A DNA stretch of 13,098 bases from Lachnoclostridium sp. (GTDB lineage: Bacteria > Bacillota > Clostridia > Lachnospirales > Lachnospiraceae): positions 29,298-42,395 of the forward strand of contig DMCD01000292.1 of the NCBI GenBank assembly GCA_003445895.1. The letters run 5' to 3'. The notes under the pieces were generated by a model. The model was given only the letters and a program-made list of their open reading frames with translations, did not search any database and was not told the origin of the DNA. The position numbers were made by a program, and so were the translations under genes. Of the stretch, positions 6,159 to 12,962 are shown piece after piece. The number at the start of each line of letters is the position of its first letter. Within the stretch, counting starts at the first letter, position 1.

Positions 6159-7892
6159 TCACTTCTCGCCGGGCATCAGCCATGCGTGATGATCGGTATG
6201 AAGCAGGTGCTCCGACTTCTCCGACAGCGGCTTGCCCAGGTAGTCCTGGTAAACCTGTGTGATGGACGGATTCTCGTGGGAGAACCGAAGGGTCATGTTC
6301 GCATCCTGGGAATACAGAACCGGAGCTCTCTCTCCTGCCATCTCGATTCCGTCGTGGATCGGCTGACCGCCGCCGCCGACGCAGCCGCCCGGGCATGCCA
6401 TGACTTCCACGAAGTCATAGTGCACGCGGCCCTGCTTCAGATAGGTCAGGAGCTTGTTGGCGTTGCCGAGGCCGTTGGTGACAGCCACGCGGAGGGTCTT
6501 TCCTGCCAGGTCAAACTCTGCTTCCTTCCAGCCGTCCATACCGCGGACTGCCTTGAAGGCATCTGCATCCGGGTTCTTGCCGGTAACAAGGAAATATGCG
6601 CTTCTGAGCGCTGCTTCCATAACGCCGCCGGTGGCGCCGAAGATATTGCCTGCACCGGAACCGATGCCGAAGGGCATATCCAGCTCTTCTTCCGGAAGCT
6701 CTGTCACGCTGATCTGCTCCGCACGGATGAGTCTGCTGACTTCACGGGTGGTCAGGGAGCAGTCCACTTCCGGATTGCCCTGATCGTCCACCATGGACGG
6801 GTATGCGCACTCTGCCTTCTTGGCCAGGCACGGCATGATGGATACACAGAAGATCTTCGACGGATCCACCTTCAGAAGCTCTGCATAGTAGCTCTTGGTG
6901 ATGGCACCGAACATCTGCTGCGGAGACTTTGCGCTGGAAAGGTTATCCACAAATTCCGGGAAATGTGCCTTCACAAAACGCACCCAGCCCGGGCAGCAGG
7001 AAGTAAACATCGGGAACTTGTTCTTTTCCGGATGGGAAATCTTCTCGATAAACTCGGAGCCCTCTTCCATAATGGTCAGGTCCGCGCTGAAGTTGGTATC
7101 AAATACGTAATCCACTCCTGCTCTGCGCAGCGCGGCAGCCAGTCTCTTCATGGATGCGAATTCCGGGTCCAGGCCGAAGGGCTCTCCCCATGCGGTACGG
7201 ATGGACGGGGCAATCTGTACAACCGTGATCTTCTCCGGATCCTCGATGGCCTCGATCACCCGATCCACATCATCGCGCTCACGAAGGGCGCCGACCGGAC
7301 AGTGGGTAATACACTGGCCGCAGAGTGCGCACTGGGAATCCTCCAGACGGTACACACCGGTGACATCAACAGTGACGCGGGAACCGGTATTGACCACATC
7401 CCACACGTTTGTGGTCTGGATCTTGTCGCAGACCTGGATACAGCGCATGCACTTGATGCACTTGTCATAATCACGGATCAGCGGGAATTCCACGCTTCCC
7501 TTCTTCTCCTCCAGCTTCTTCTCGTAGGGAAGGCTGTGGATATTCAGGTCATTGGCCACCTTCTGCAGTGTGCAGTTGCCGCTGCGGACACAGACAGCGC
7601 AGTTGGTATTGTGCTGGGAAAGGATGAGCTTGACATTGGTCTTTCTCGCATCCCTTGCCTTCTTGGAATTGGTATGAATAACCATGCCGTCCGCCACCGT
7701 ATTATTGCAGGCGGTGAACAGTCTCTCATACCCCTCAACTTCCACAACGCAGACGCGGCATGCGCCGATCTCGTTGAGTTCTTTCATATAACAGAGCGTC
7801 GGAATATGGACTCCTGCCTGTGAGGCAGCGTCCAGTATTGTCGTTTTCTCGGGAACCTCAATGGTTCTTCCGTCAATCGTAACTTTTACCAT
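6159..7892 (-). CDS. [FeFe] hydrogenase, M3 type, catalytic subunit
   Basis: Catalyses reversible H2 oxidation and proton reduction; cytoplasmic, no signal peptide. The 577-aa chain has the M3 domain order. An N-terminal [2Fe-2S] domain has C34, C45, C48 and C62. A His-ligated [4Fe-4S] site uses H94, C98, C101 and C107. Two ferredoxin-type [4Fe-4S] sites use C145/C148/C151/C155 and C188/C191/C194/C198. In the H-cluster domain, L1 is FTSCCPGW (C299 proton-relay position, C300 ligand), L2 is IMPCLAKKAE (C355), and L3 is EVMACPGGCVGGGGQP (C500, C504). Every ligand is present, so it should be active once matured by HydE, HydF and HydG, which are not in the window. Its ATG overlaps the end of the upstream flavoprotein by 7 nt, with AAAGGAGG 12 nt upstream, so the two are translationally coupled. 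The neighbour suggests a glutamate-synthase-linked (A2-like) enzyme; that grouping is inference. Confidence 0.96.
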   Translation of the reverse strand: MVKVTIDGRTIEVPEKTTILDAASQAGVHIPTLCYMKELNEIGACRVCVVEVEGYERLFTACNNTVADGMVIHTNSKKARDARKTNVKLILSQHNTNCAVCVRSGNCTLQKVANDLNIHSLPYEKKLEEKKGSVEFPLIRDYDKCIKCMRCIQVCDKIQTTNVWDVVNTGSRVTVDVTGVYRLEDSQCALCGQCITHCPVGALRERDDVDRVIEAIEDPEKITVVQIAPSIRTAWGEPFGLDPEFASMKRLAAALRRAGVDYVFDTNFSADLTIMEEGSEFIEKISHPEKNKFPMFTSCCPGWVRFVKAHFPEFVDNLSSAKSPQQMFGAITKSYYAELLKVDPSKIFCVSIMPCLAKKAECAYPSMVDDQGNPEVDCSLTTREVSRLIRAEQISVTELPEEELDMPFGIGSGAGNIFGATGGVMEAALRSAYFLVTGKNPDADAFKAVRGMDGWKEAEFDLAGKTLRVAVTNGLGNANKLLTYLKQGRVHYDFVEVMACPGGCVGGGGQPIHDGIEMAGERAPVLYSQDANMTLRFSHENPSITQVYQDYLGKPLSEKSEHLLHTDHHAWLMPGEK

Positions 7893-9718
7893 TTCGCTTC
7901 TCTGCCTCCTTTGAAGATTCCGTATCCGAAGTGATCACAATGCAGGCATCTGCCGGATTCCTGGCAGGCTTCCTGATCGGACATGCTGCATTCCATCAGC
8001 TTAAAGTCATGCCGTCTCTCTTCCGGTGAACGTTCCGTCATATTGACTCTGCCGCAGGGCTTGTGATCGTCAAACCGGATCGGCGGAAGGTCAATATCCA
8101 TCTTGATCTCATGGAAGAACCCGAGATACTCATCGATGTTTGCAGCTGCAACCTTTCCTGCCGCGATGGCACGGATAACGGTTGCCGGGCCGGTCACACA
8201 GTCGCCGCCGGCGAAGATGCCCTCCGCATCACGGATACCGCTGGTATCAAAGGCGTCGATATGGCCTCTCTCGACCGGAATACCGTACTCGCCGAACTTC
8301 CGGGAATCGATGCCCTGGCCGATGGCAACCAGAAGTCTGTCGCATGCGATCCGAACCTCCGGCTTATCTGCCGGCACGGGCTTCGGTCTGCCGTCGCGGA
8401 TGGGTCCCACGATCTGGGGCTGTACCCAGATGGCTGCCACGCTGCCGTCCTCTTTCTTCTCCACACGGACAGGAGCGTGAAGCTCCACAACCTCGCATCC
8501 GTCGGCGATTGCGCCCTCAACCTCTTCGGGAAGTGCCGTCATATCAGCGATTCTTCTGCGATAAAGGATCTTGACGGACTTGGCATTGCAGCGGATAGCG
8601 GAGCGGGCCACATCCATGGCCACATTGCCGCCGCCGACAACCGCAATATCCATTCCGGTGAAGTCCGGATAGTTGTCATCACCGATGGCACGGAGCATCT
8701 CTACTGCGGAGATAACGCCCTCTGCATCTTCTCCGTCGATGCCGATCTTCTTGTCGGTGTGTGCGCCGATGGCAACATACATGGCATCATACTGCTCTCT
8801 CAGCTCTGCGATGGAAATATCCTTTCCGATGCTCACATCTGTCCGGATGGAGAAGCCGCTCTTCATGAGACATTCGATCTCCTTGTCCAGCTCTTCTCTC
8901 GGCAGACGATAGGCCGGAATACCATAGCGGAGCATACCGCCGGCTTTCTTTCTCTGCTCATAAACTACAACTTCATGACCCATCAGGGACAGATAATAGG
9001 CTGCACTGAGTCCGGAAGGACCGCCGCCGATGACCGCCACCTTCTTGCCGGTTGCCGGCTGCTTCTCGCCGATGCGGAACTCGGTCTCATGCTCCACGGC
9101 ATACTTCTTCAGACCGCGGATATTGATGGGATCGTCCACCATCGTTCTGCGGCATCTGACCTCACAGGGGTGTTCACAGATCATGCCGCAGACAGCCGGG
9201 AAGGGATTATCCTTCCGGATGAGCGCAACGGCATCATCATAACGTCCATCGTGAACAAGGGCGATATATCCCGGAATATCCACGTGGGCGGGACACTGGG
9301 CAACACAGGGTACGGGCTGATCCTGATGACCGGAACAGCGGCCGTGCAGTACATGCTCCTCATAGTCATCACGGAATCCGCGGATTCCCTTCAGCACCAT
9401 GCGTGCCGCTTCGGAACCGATGGCGCAGTCAGCGGAATAATAAATGCTCTCCGCAGTCTGCTCGATGACTTTCAGTGTCTCCATCGTAGCTTTGCCATCC
9501 AGTACTGATTCAATCAGGCTTTCCAGCTGTCCGAGACCGATACGGCAGGGAACACATTTCCCGCAGGACTGTGCGTGACAAAGATGTAAAAATGACGCTG
9601 CAAGATCTACCGGACACAGTCCCGGCTGGCTGGCCGTGATTCTGCGTTCCAGATCCTTATAGAGATCCTCCACCGTCTTCTGCGCATTGTTTTGCGTTAC
9701 AATGCTCAATCTGCTCAT
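7886..9718 (-). CDS. NuoF Fe-S domain / GltD-like NAD(P)H flavoprotein, hydrogenase partner
   Basis: A 610-aa fused iron-sulfur flavoprotein. Residues about 30-115 match the C-terminal [4Fe-4S] domain of NuoF/HydB (SCGKCVPCRIG: C52, C55, C58, plus C98) but lack the preceding FMN and SLBB domains. Residues 135-190 are a GltD/dihydropyrimidine dehydrogenase-type Fe-S domain with C138, C142, C177, C181, C185 and C189. An FAD site follows (GGGPSGLSAA, 231-240), then an NAD(P)H Rossmann motif (GGGNVAMDVAR, 362-372) and the second FAD segment (GIFAGGDCVTGPATVIRAIAAGK, 500-522). A Cys-rich tail holds C577, C585, C591 and C594. It probably passes electrons between NAD(P)H and the hydrogenase encoded immediately downstream. 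Whether it uses NADH or NADPH, and whether it bifurcates with ferredoxin, cannot be read here. AAGGAGG stands 7 nt before the ATG. Confidence 0.9.
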   Translation of the reverse strand: MSRLSIVTQNNAQKTVEDLYKDLERRITASQPGLCPVDLAASFLHLCHAQSCGKCVPCRIGLGQLESLIESVLDGKATMETLKVIEQTAESIYYSADCAIGSEAARMVLKGIRGFRDDYEEHVLHGRCSGHQDQPVPCVAQCPAHVDIPGYIALVHDGRYDDAVALIRKDNPFPAVCGMICEHPCEVRCRRTMVDDPINIRGLKKYAVEHETEFRIGEKQPATGKKVAVIGGGPSGLSAAYYLSLMGHEVVVYEQRKKAGGMLRYGIPAYRLPREELDKEIECLMKSGFSIRTDVSIGKDISIAELREQYDAMYVAIGAHTDKKIGIDGEDAEGVISAVEMLRAIGDDNYPDFTGMDIAVVGGGNVAMDVARSAIRCNAKSVKILYRRRIADMTALPEEVEGAIADGCEVVELHAPVRVEKKEDGSVAAIWVQPQIVGPIRDGRPKPVPADKPEVRIACDRLLVAIGQGIDSRKFGEYGIPVERGHIDAFDTSGIRDAEGIFAGGDCVTGPATVIRAIAAGKVAAANIDEYLGFFHEIKMDIDLPPIRFDDHKPCGRVNMTERSPEERRHDFKLMECSMSDQEACQESGRCLHCDHFGYGIFKGGREAKW

Positions 9719-9737
9719 GGTGTCTCCTCCTTATATT

Positions 9738-9753
9738 CTGACGGAGCCGTCAG
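9738..9753 (-). promoter_or_regulatory. Hairpin just upstream of the hydrogenase operon ribosome binding site
   Basis: CTGACGG (9738-9744) and CCGTCAG (9747-9753) are perfect 7-bp arms; in RNA a 6-bp stem with a GCUC loop. It ends about 5 nt before AAGGAGG, close enough to affect ribosome access or mRNA stability. It is not a terminator, as no T-tract follows. Confidence 0.45.
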
Positions 9754-9766
9754 GTTACCGTAGGTT

Positions 9767-9776
9767 AGTTATAACT
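9767..9776. promoter_or_regulatory. 10-bp palindrome in the hydrogenase operon leader
   Basis: AGTTATAACT is a perfect palindrome about 25 nt downstream of the predicted transcription start. It could be an operator for a redox regulator, but it does not fit the Rex consensus TTGTTAA-N4-TTAACAA. It may be chance in an AT-rich leader. Confidence 0.25.
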
Positions 9777-9804
9777 TACTGTTATTACACCTATTCTTTT
9801 CATA

Positions 9805-9833
9805 ATTAAAACATAACACGCCGCTTTTGTAAA
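9805..9833 (-). promoter_or_regulatory. Promoter of the hydrogenase operon
   Basis: On the minus strand, TTTACA (9828-9833), a 17-nt spacer and TTTAAT (9805-9810) each match the sigma-A consensus at 5 of 6 positions. Transcription would begin near 9798, giving an 80-nt leader that holds the palindrome at 9767 and the hairpin at 9738. The 329-bp gene-free stretch 9719-10047 contains this promoter and leader, an inverted repeat at 9960 and a terminator at 10005; I see no gene in it. Confidence 0.65.
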
Positions 9834-9959
9834 CTGAGGTTTGTGAGAAAAAACAGTATGTTGATTGAAAAATCGTATGGCATCAATCATTTCCAATACG
9901 CATAGATTTTCTGTTTATCCCTGCAGGATGCCCTTTGCCGGAAACTGTCCGTCCCTGCG

Positions 9960-9987
9960 GATACGGCTGCCGTATTCCGGCCGTATC
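9960..9987. repeat. Overlapping inverted repeats downstream of the AI-2E gene
   Basis: GATACGGC (9960-9967) pairs perfectly with GCCGTATC (9980-9987). The same left arm can instead pair with CCGTAT at 9970-9975 across 3 nt, so two hairpins compete. No T-tract follows, so it is at most a 3' end-protecting structure. Confidence 0.4.
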
Positions 9988-10004
9988 GCGCAGAAAACCG
10001 GCAC

Positions 10005-10032
10005 AAAAAGCAGTATTCCTCAGCTCTGCTTT
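10005..10032 (-). terminator. Candidate terminator of the AI-2E-family gene
   Basis: On the minus strand AAAGCAG (10032-10026) pairs with CTGCTTT (10013-10007) across a 12-nt loop and runs into a T5 tract. It starts 15 nt after the stop codon. The stem is short (7 bp) and the loop large, so it may be a modest terminator. Confidence 0.55.
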
Positions 10033-10047
10033 CTGTACCGGTTCCGG

Positions 10048-11310
10048 TTATTTCTGTTCTTTTATACTGTGTACCTGTCCCGTATGGGGATCGATTTTTG
10101 CAACGTCCACATAGCTCTCCTCCTCCAGCGGGAGCTTTTTCTTCCGAAGTCTGCGGTTGATAAAGCGGAGCAGAAGGTCCGAAAGCACGGCGAAGACGGG
10201 AACGCCGAGAAGCATTCCGGCAAAGCCGAACAGGCCGCCGAAGAAAATAATGGAAAACATAACCCAGAAGCTGGAAACGCCGGTGGAATTGCCCAGGATT
10301 CTCGGTCCCAGGATATTGCCGTCAAACTGCTGCAGTACCAGGACAAACAGCAGGAAGTACAGGCACTTCACCGGACTGACCAGGAGTACCAGGATCGCCG
10401 AGGGTATCGCTCCGATAAAGGGCCCGAAGAAGGGAATCACGTTCGTCACGCCGATGATCGCGCTCAGCAGCATGGGATACGGCATCCGCATCAGCTGCAG
10501 GCAGACGAAGCAGATGAAACCGATAATGATGGAATCCACAATCTTGCCGACGATAAATCCTCCGAAAACCTGGTCGACAAACCGCAGCTCGTCCAGAATC
10601 GCATTGGCGGTTTCTGTCCGGAACAGCGCATATACGGCTTTGCGGAACTGCGCAAGCAGTTTTTCCTTGATGTTCAGCAGATACACCATGGCGATAAGTC
10701 CGATGAGCCAGTTCTTGAACAGGTTCACAATGCCCATGACCCCGCTGGAAACCTGGATGATGATATCCGTCAGCCGGTTCATGTCCATCCGGCGCATATA
10801 ATCCTCGCCCCACCGCTGAATCTCCATGTAGATCCGGTTCAGCACATCCATCACGACCTGCTCTGCCTCCGGATTATCCTTCAGCAGATTCTGGACAAAC
10901 TCATTGATATTCGTCCAGTAGGTCGGCAGGGAATTCCAGATTCCCACGATACTGTCAATCAACTGCGGGAGAATCAGCATCACCACGCCGCTGACCACAA
11001 AGACAATCAGAAGGACGGCGCTCACGGTCGCCGTGATCTTCGCGATGCTTTCGGCCAGCCGGGAATTATGATTCCGGAACAGTCTTCCCAGCTGCAGCTT
11101 CACACCATCCCGCACCATGTTGTAGATCGGTGCGGCCAGATAGGCAAATACCATACCGTATATAAAGGGGGAAAGGATCCGAACCAGCTGTGCGACCATA
11201 CCGACAAACTGTTCCCAGTTCTGGATAATGGTCCAGAGAAGAATGCCTGCGGCGATTACACCGAAGGCAGCCAGCCCTGCCCGGATATAGTTTCTGCTTC
11301 TCTCACTCAT
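10048..11310 (-). CDS. AI-2E family (PF01594-type) membrane transporter
   Basis: A 420-aa polytopic inner membrane protein. Hydrophobic segments lie near residues 10-30, 36-60, 92-115, 195-213, 250-274, 280-310, 315-327 and 345-375, which fits the 7-8 helices of the family. The family signature is present: IIGVTNVIPFFGPFIGAIPS (about 285-304), then DGNILGPRILGNSTG (330-344) and FGFAGMLLGVPVFAVL (361-376). The name comes from E. coli TqsA, an exporter of autoinducer-2, but other members move sodium or have unknown substrates, so quorum sensing should not be assumed. The C-terminus is a charged cytoplasmic tail. The ATG at 11310 is chosen because AGG lies 9 nt upstream and all upstream in-frame sequence belongs to the structured leader; an ATG-like extension to 11475 gives unrelated residues. 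It is transcribed alone, behind a 257-nt leader. Confidence 0.9.
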   Translation of the reverse strand: MSERSRNYIRAGLAAFGVIAAGILLWTIIQNWEQFVGMVAQLVRILSPFIYGMVFAYLAAPIYNMVRDGVKLQLGRLFRNHNSRLAESIAKITATVSAVLLIVFVVSGVVMLILPQLIDSIVGIWNSLPTYWTNINEFVQNLLKDNPEAEQVVMDVLNRIYMEIQRWGEDYMRRMDMNRLTDIIIQVSSGVMGIVNLFKNWLIGLIAMVYLLNIKEKLLAQFRKAVYALFRTETANAILDELRFVDQVFGGFIVGKIVDSIIIGFICFVCLQLMRMPYPMLLSAIIGVTNVIPFFGPFIGAIPSAILVLLVSPVKCLYFLLFVLVLQQFDGNILGPRILGNSTGVSSFWVMFSIIFFGGLFGFAGMLLGVPVFAVLSDLLLRFINRRLRKKKLPLEEESYVDVAKIDPHTGQVHSIKEQK

Positions 11311-11567
11311 TCCTCTAAACCTGCCTGATAATATGACATACAAAGATAGCAGCGATATCTCGCTGCCATACATCTTCTGATAGCCCAAGATGCCGGCTCT
11401 TACCATATTGACTCCCAGCATTTCGCCAGGTGGGCAACCACACTCTGCTTTCTGTCTTCCACGCGGTGGAGGCATGACATACGCCAGAAGATATCGGAAT
11501 CCCTATTGTCATATGTAGGATCAAAACCGGTAAGAGTTATCGCACATCCCAGGTTATATCACTATTT
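11311..11567 (-). ncRNA. Long structured leader RNA (6S-like or cis-regulatory rod), family unidentified
   Basis: From the predicted start near 11567 to the AI-2E ATG there are about 257 nt with nested pairing found by eye. The closing stem is ATATGACA (11507-11514) with TGTCATAT (11331-11338). Next is a perfect 8-bp stem, 11485-11492 with 11372-11379 (ATCTTCTG/CAGAAGAT). Inside come ATGCC/GGCAT (11471-11475 with 11390-11394), AGCA/TGCT (11446-11449 with 11417-11420), and a GTGG/CCAC tip (11438-11441 with 11430-11433). On the 3' side of the bubble between the first two stems sits a perfect 7-bp hairpin with a GATA loop (11349-11366). A rod with a central bubble and a 3'-side hairpin is the 6S RNA plan of Gram-positives, but no terminator was seen at the 3' end, so a riboswitch-like leader is equally possible. 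I could not match it to a known riboswitch. Confidence 0.5.
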
Positions 11568-11573
11568 TTCTAT

Positions 11574-11602
11574 ATTATACTACAAGAATCACAGCATTTC
11601 AA
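11574..11602 (-). promoter_or_regulatory. Near-consensus promoter of the leader RNA and AI-2E gene
   Basis: TTGAAA (11597-11602), a 17-nt spacer and a perfect TATAAT (11574-11579) read on the minus strand; 11 of 12 consensus positions match. The -35 lies inside the last codons of pdp. It is the strongest overall promoter in the window, unexpected for a membrane protein but usual for an abundant small RNA. Confidence 0.8.
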
Positions 11603-12917
11603 CACCATCTGCGCTGACGCGCCCATAGATCAGACGCCGTTTTTCAGGTCTTTCCGGGCCGATGTGGCAGGCATGCAGGAACCGTTCTTCTGCCGCTGCA
11701 AAGAGTTCAGCGTCCTCCGCCTTCAGTGTGGCGATGGTCTCACCCGCACGGACAAAGTCTCCGTACTTTCGGTGCAGCAGAATCCCCGCACTGTAATCGA
11801 TGGCATCTTCTTTCGCGGCCCGTCCGGCCCGCAGCATCACGGAACACATTCCGATGCCGTCGGTATCCATCTCGGTGATGTAGCCGTCCTTTTCTGCCTT
11901 AACCTCACAGGATGCGGTTTTCTCCTGCACATCGCCGGCAGCGAGGCGACGCAGGAAGGATATATCTCCGCCCTGGGCCGCAACCATATTCTCAAAGACC
12001 CGGTACGCGGAGCCGTCCTCCAGCGTCTTCTGTGCCATGCTGTAGCAGGCATCGGATGACCCTTTGTGCGCCGTGTGAAGCATCTCCGCAGCCAGACGCA
12101 GGGAAACCTCCCGCAGATCCTCCGGACCGCCGCCGTGAAGAACCTCCAGGGCCTCCTGTACCTCCAGAGCGTTGCCGATGGCGCAGCCCAGCGGCACATC
12201 CATATCCGTGATCAGTGCGGTGCAGGTACGTCCCGCCCTGGTTCCGATCGCGACCATCTTTTCCGCCAGCGCCACCGACCCTTCCATGGTTTTCATGAAC
12301 GCGCCGCTGCCGGTCTTGACATCCAGAACGATGCCGTCAGATCCGCCCGCCAGCTTCTTGCTCATGATCGATGCCGCAATCAGGGGAATGCTGTCGACGG
12401 TCGCCGTCACATCCCGGAGGGCGTACATCTTCTTATCCGCCGGCACCATATTGCCGCTCTGGCCGATGACTGCGATGCCCACCCGGTTCACCAGTTCAAA
12501 AAACCGGTCATGGGGGATCGCCGTCTGAAATCCGGGAATGGATTCCAGCTTGTCGATGGTGCCGCCGGTAAATCCCAGTCCGCGCCCGGACATCTTGGCC
12601 ACCCTGACCCCCAAAGAGGCAACCACCGGTCCCACAATCAGGGTTGTCTTGTCGCCGACCCCTCCGGTGCTGTGCTTGTCAACCTTGATCCCGGCAATCG
12701 GGGAAAGATCCGCCGTATCGCCGGAATGGGCCATCTCCAGCGTGAGTTCTGTGATCTCCTGATCATTCATTCCCTGAAACCAGATGGCCATCAGCATGGC
12801 TGACATCTGGTAATCCGGGATGCTGCCTTCCACATACCCGCTGACCATCCAGTGGATTTCCTCTGCGCTGAGGCTTTCTCCGTGCTTTTTCTTTTCAATC
12901 AGATCATACATCCGCAT
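11589..12917 (-). CDS. pdp: Pyrimidine-nucleoside phosphorylase
   Basis: Catalyses phosphorolysis of uridine, thymidine and deoxyuridine to the free base and (deoxy)ribose 1-phosphate; cytoplasmic dimer of the thymidine/pyrimidine nucleoside phosphorylase family. From the chosen start it is 442 aa, the normal length for Gram-positive Pdp. Visible motifs are the phosphate-binding KVDKHSTGGVGDKTT (about 78-92), the family signature SGRGLGFTGGTIDKLE (about 110-125), and KKLAGGSDGIVLDVKTGSGAFM in the catalytic core. The C-terminal alpha/beta domain contains EKDGYITEMD. The ATG at 12917 is preferred: AGGGGG is 9 nt upstream and the protein then begins MRMYDLIEKKKHGE as in relatives. The ATG at 12926 abuts the ribosome binding site. 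It follows cytidine deaminase by 45 nt, so the two form a pyrimidine salvage operon. Confidence 0.95.
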   Translation of the reverse strand: MRMYDLIEKKKHGESLSAEEIHWMVSGYVEGSIPDYQMSAMLMAIWFQGMNDQEITELTLEMAHSGDTADLSPIAGIKVDKHSTGGVGDKTTLIVGPVVASLGVRVAKMSGRGLGFTGGTIDKLESIPGFQTAIPHDRFFELVNRVGIAVIGQSGNMVPADKKMYALRDVTATVDSIPLIAASIMSKKLAGGSDGIVLDVKTGSGAFMKTMEGSVALAEKMVAIGTRAGRTCTALITDMDVPLGCAIGNALEVQEALEVLHGGGPEDLREVSLRLAAEMLHTAHKGSSDACYSMAQKTLEDGSAYRVFENMVAAQGGDISFLRRLAAGDVQEKTASCEVKAEKDGYITEMDTDGIGMCSVMLRAGRAAKEDAIDYSAGILLHRKYGDFVRAGETIATLKAEDAELFAAAEERFLHACHIGPERPEKRRLIYGRVSADGVEML

Positions 12918-12962
12918 GATGCTCATCCCCCTGTTCCAAACCTGTTCTCAGGCTATTTCACA

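Noticed and set aside
6186..7823. Long plus-strand open frame (545 codons) opposite the hydrogenase
   Set aside because: Antisense shadow; the minus strand encodes a full M3 hydrogenase with all Fe-S ligands. A similar shadow opposite the flavoprotein at 8063-9508 was rejected for the same reason.
6159..9718. Electron-bifurcating HydABC (group A3) operon
   Set aside because: No NuoE-like [2Fe-2S] subunit and no FMN/NADH-binding NuoF domain is present; the neighbour is a GltD-like FAD protein.
9767..9776. Rex operator in the hydrogenase leader
   Set aside because: The palindrome AGTTATAACT lacks the TTGTTAA-N4-TTAACAA arms.
9865..11328. Long plus-strand open frame (487 codons) opposite the AI-2E gene
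   Set aside because: It is the antisense shadow of a clear membrane-protein gene; it is rich in His, Gln and Asp with no domain, no convincing ribosome binding site, and crosses the terminator and inverted repeat at 9960-10032.
11311..11475. N-terminal extension of the AI-2E protein by 55 residues
   Set aside because: The residues have no family similarity, no ribosome binding site suits the upstream start, and the DNA is better explained as base-paired leader RNA.
11311..11567. AI-2E leader as a T-box, cobalamin, TPP, FMN, lysine, M-box or yybP-ykoY riboswitch
   Set aside because: None of the consensus boxes I know is present (for example no GGGTGG-ACCGCG T-box sequence), although CCACCGCG and TGCCCACC look vaguely similar.
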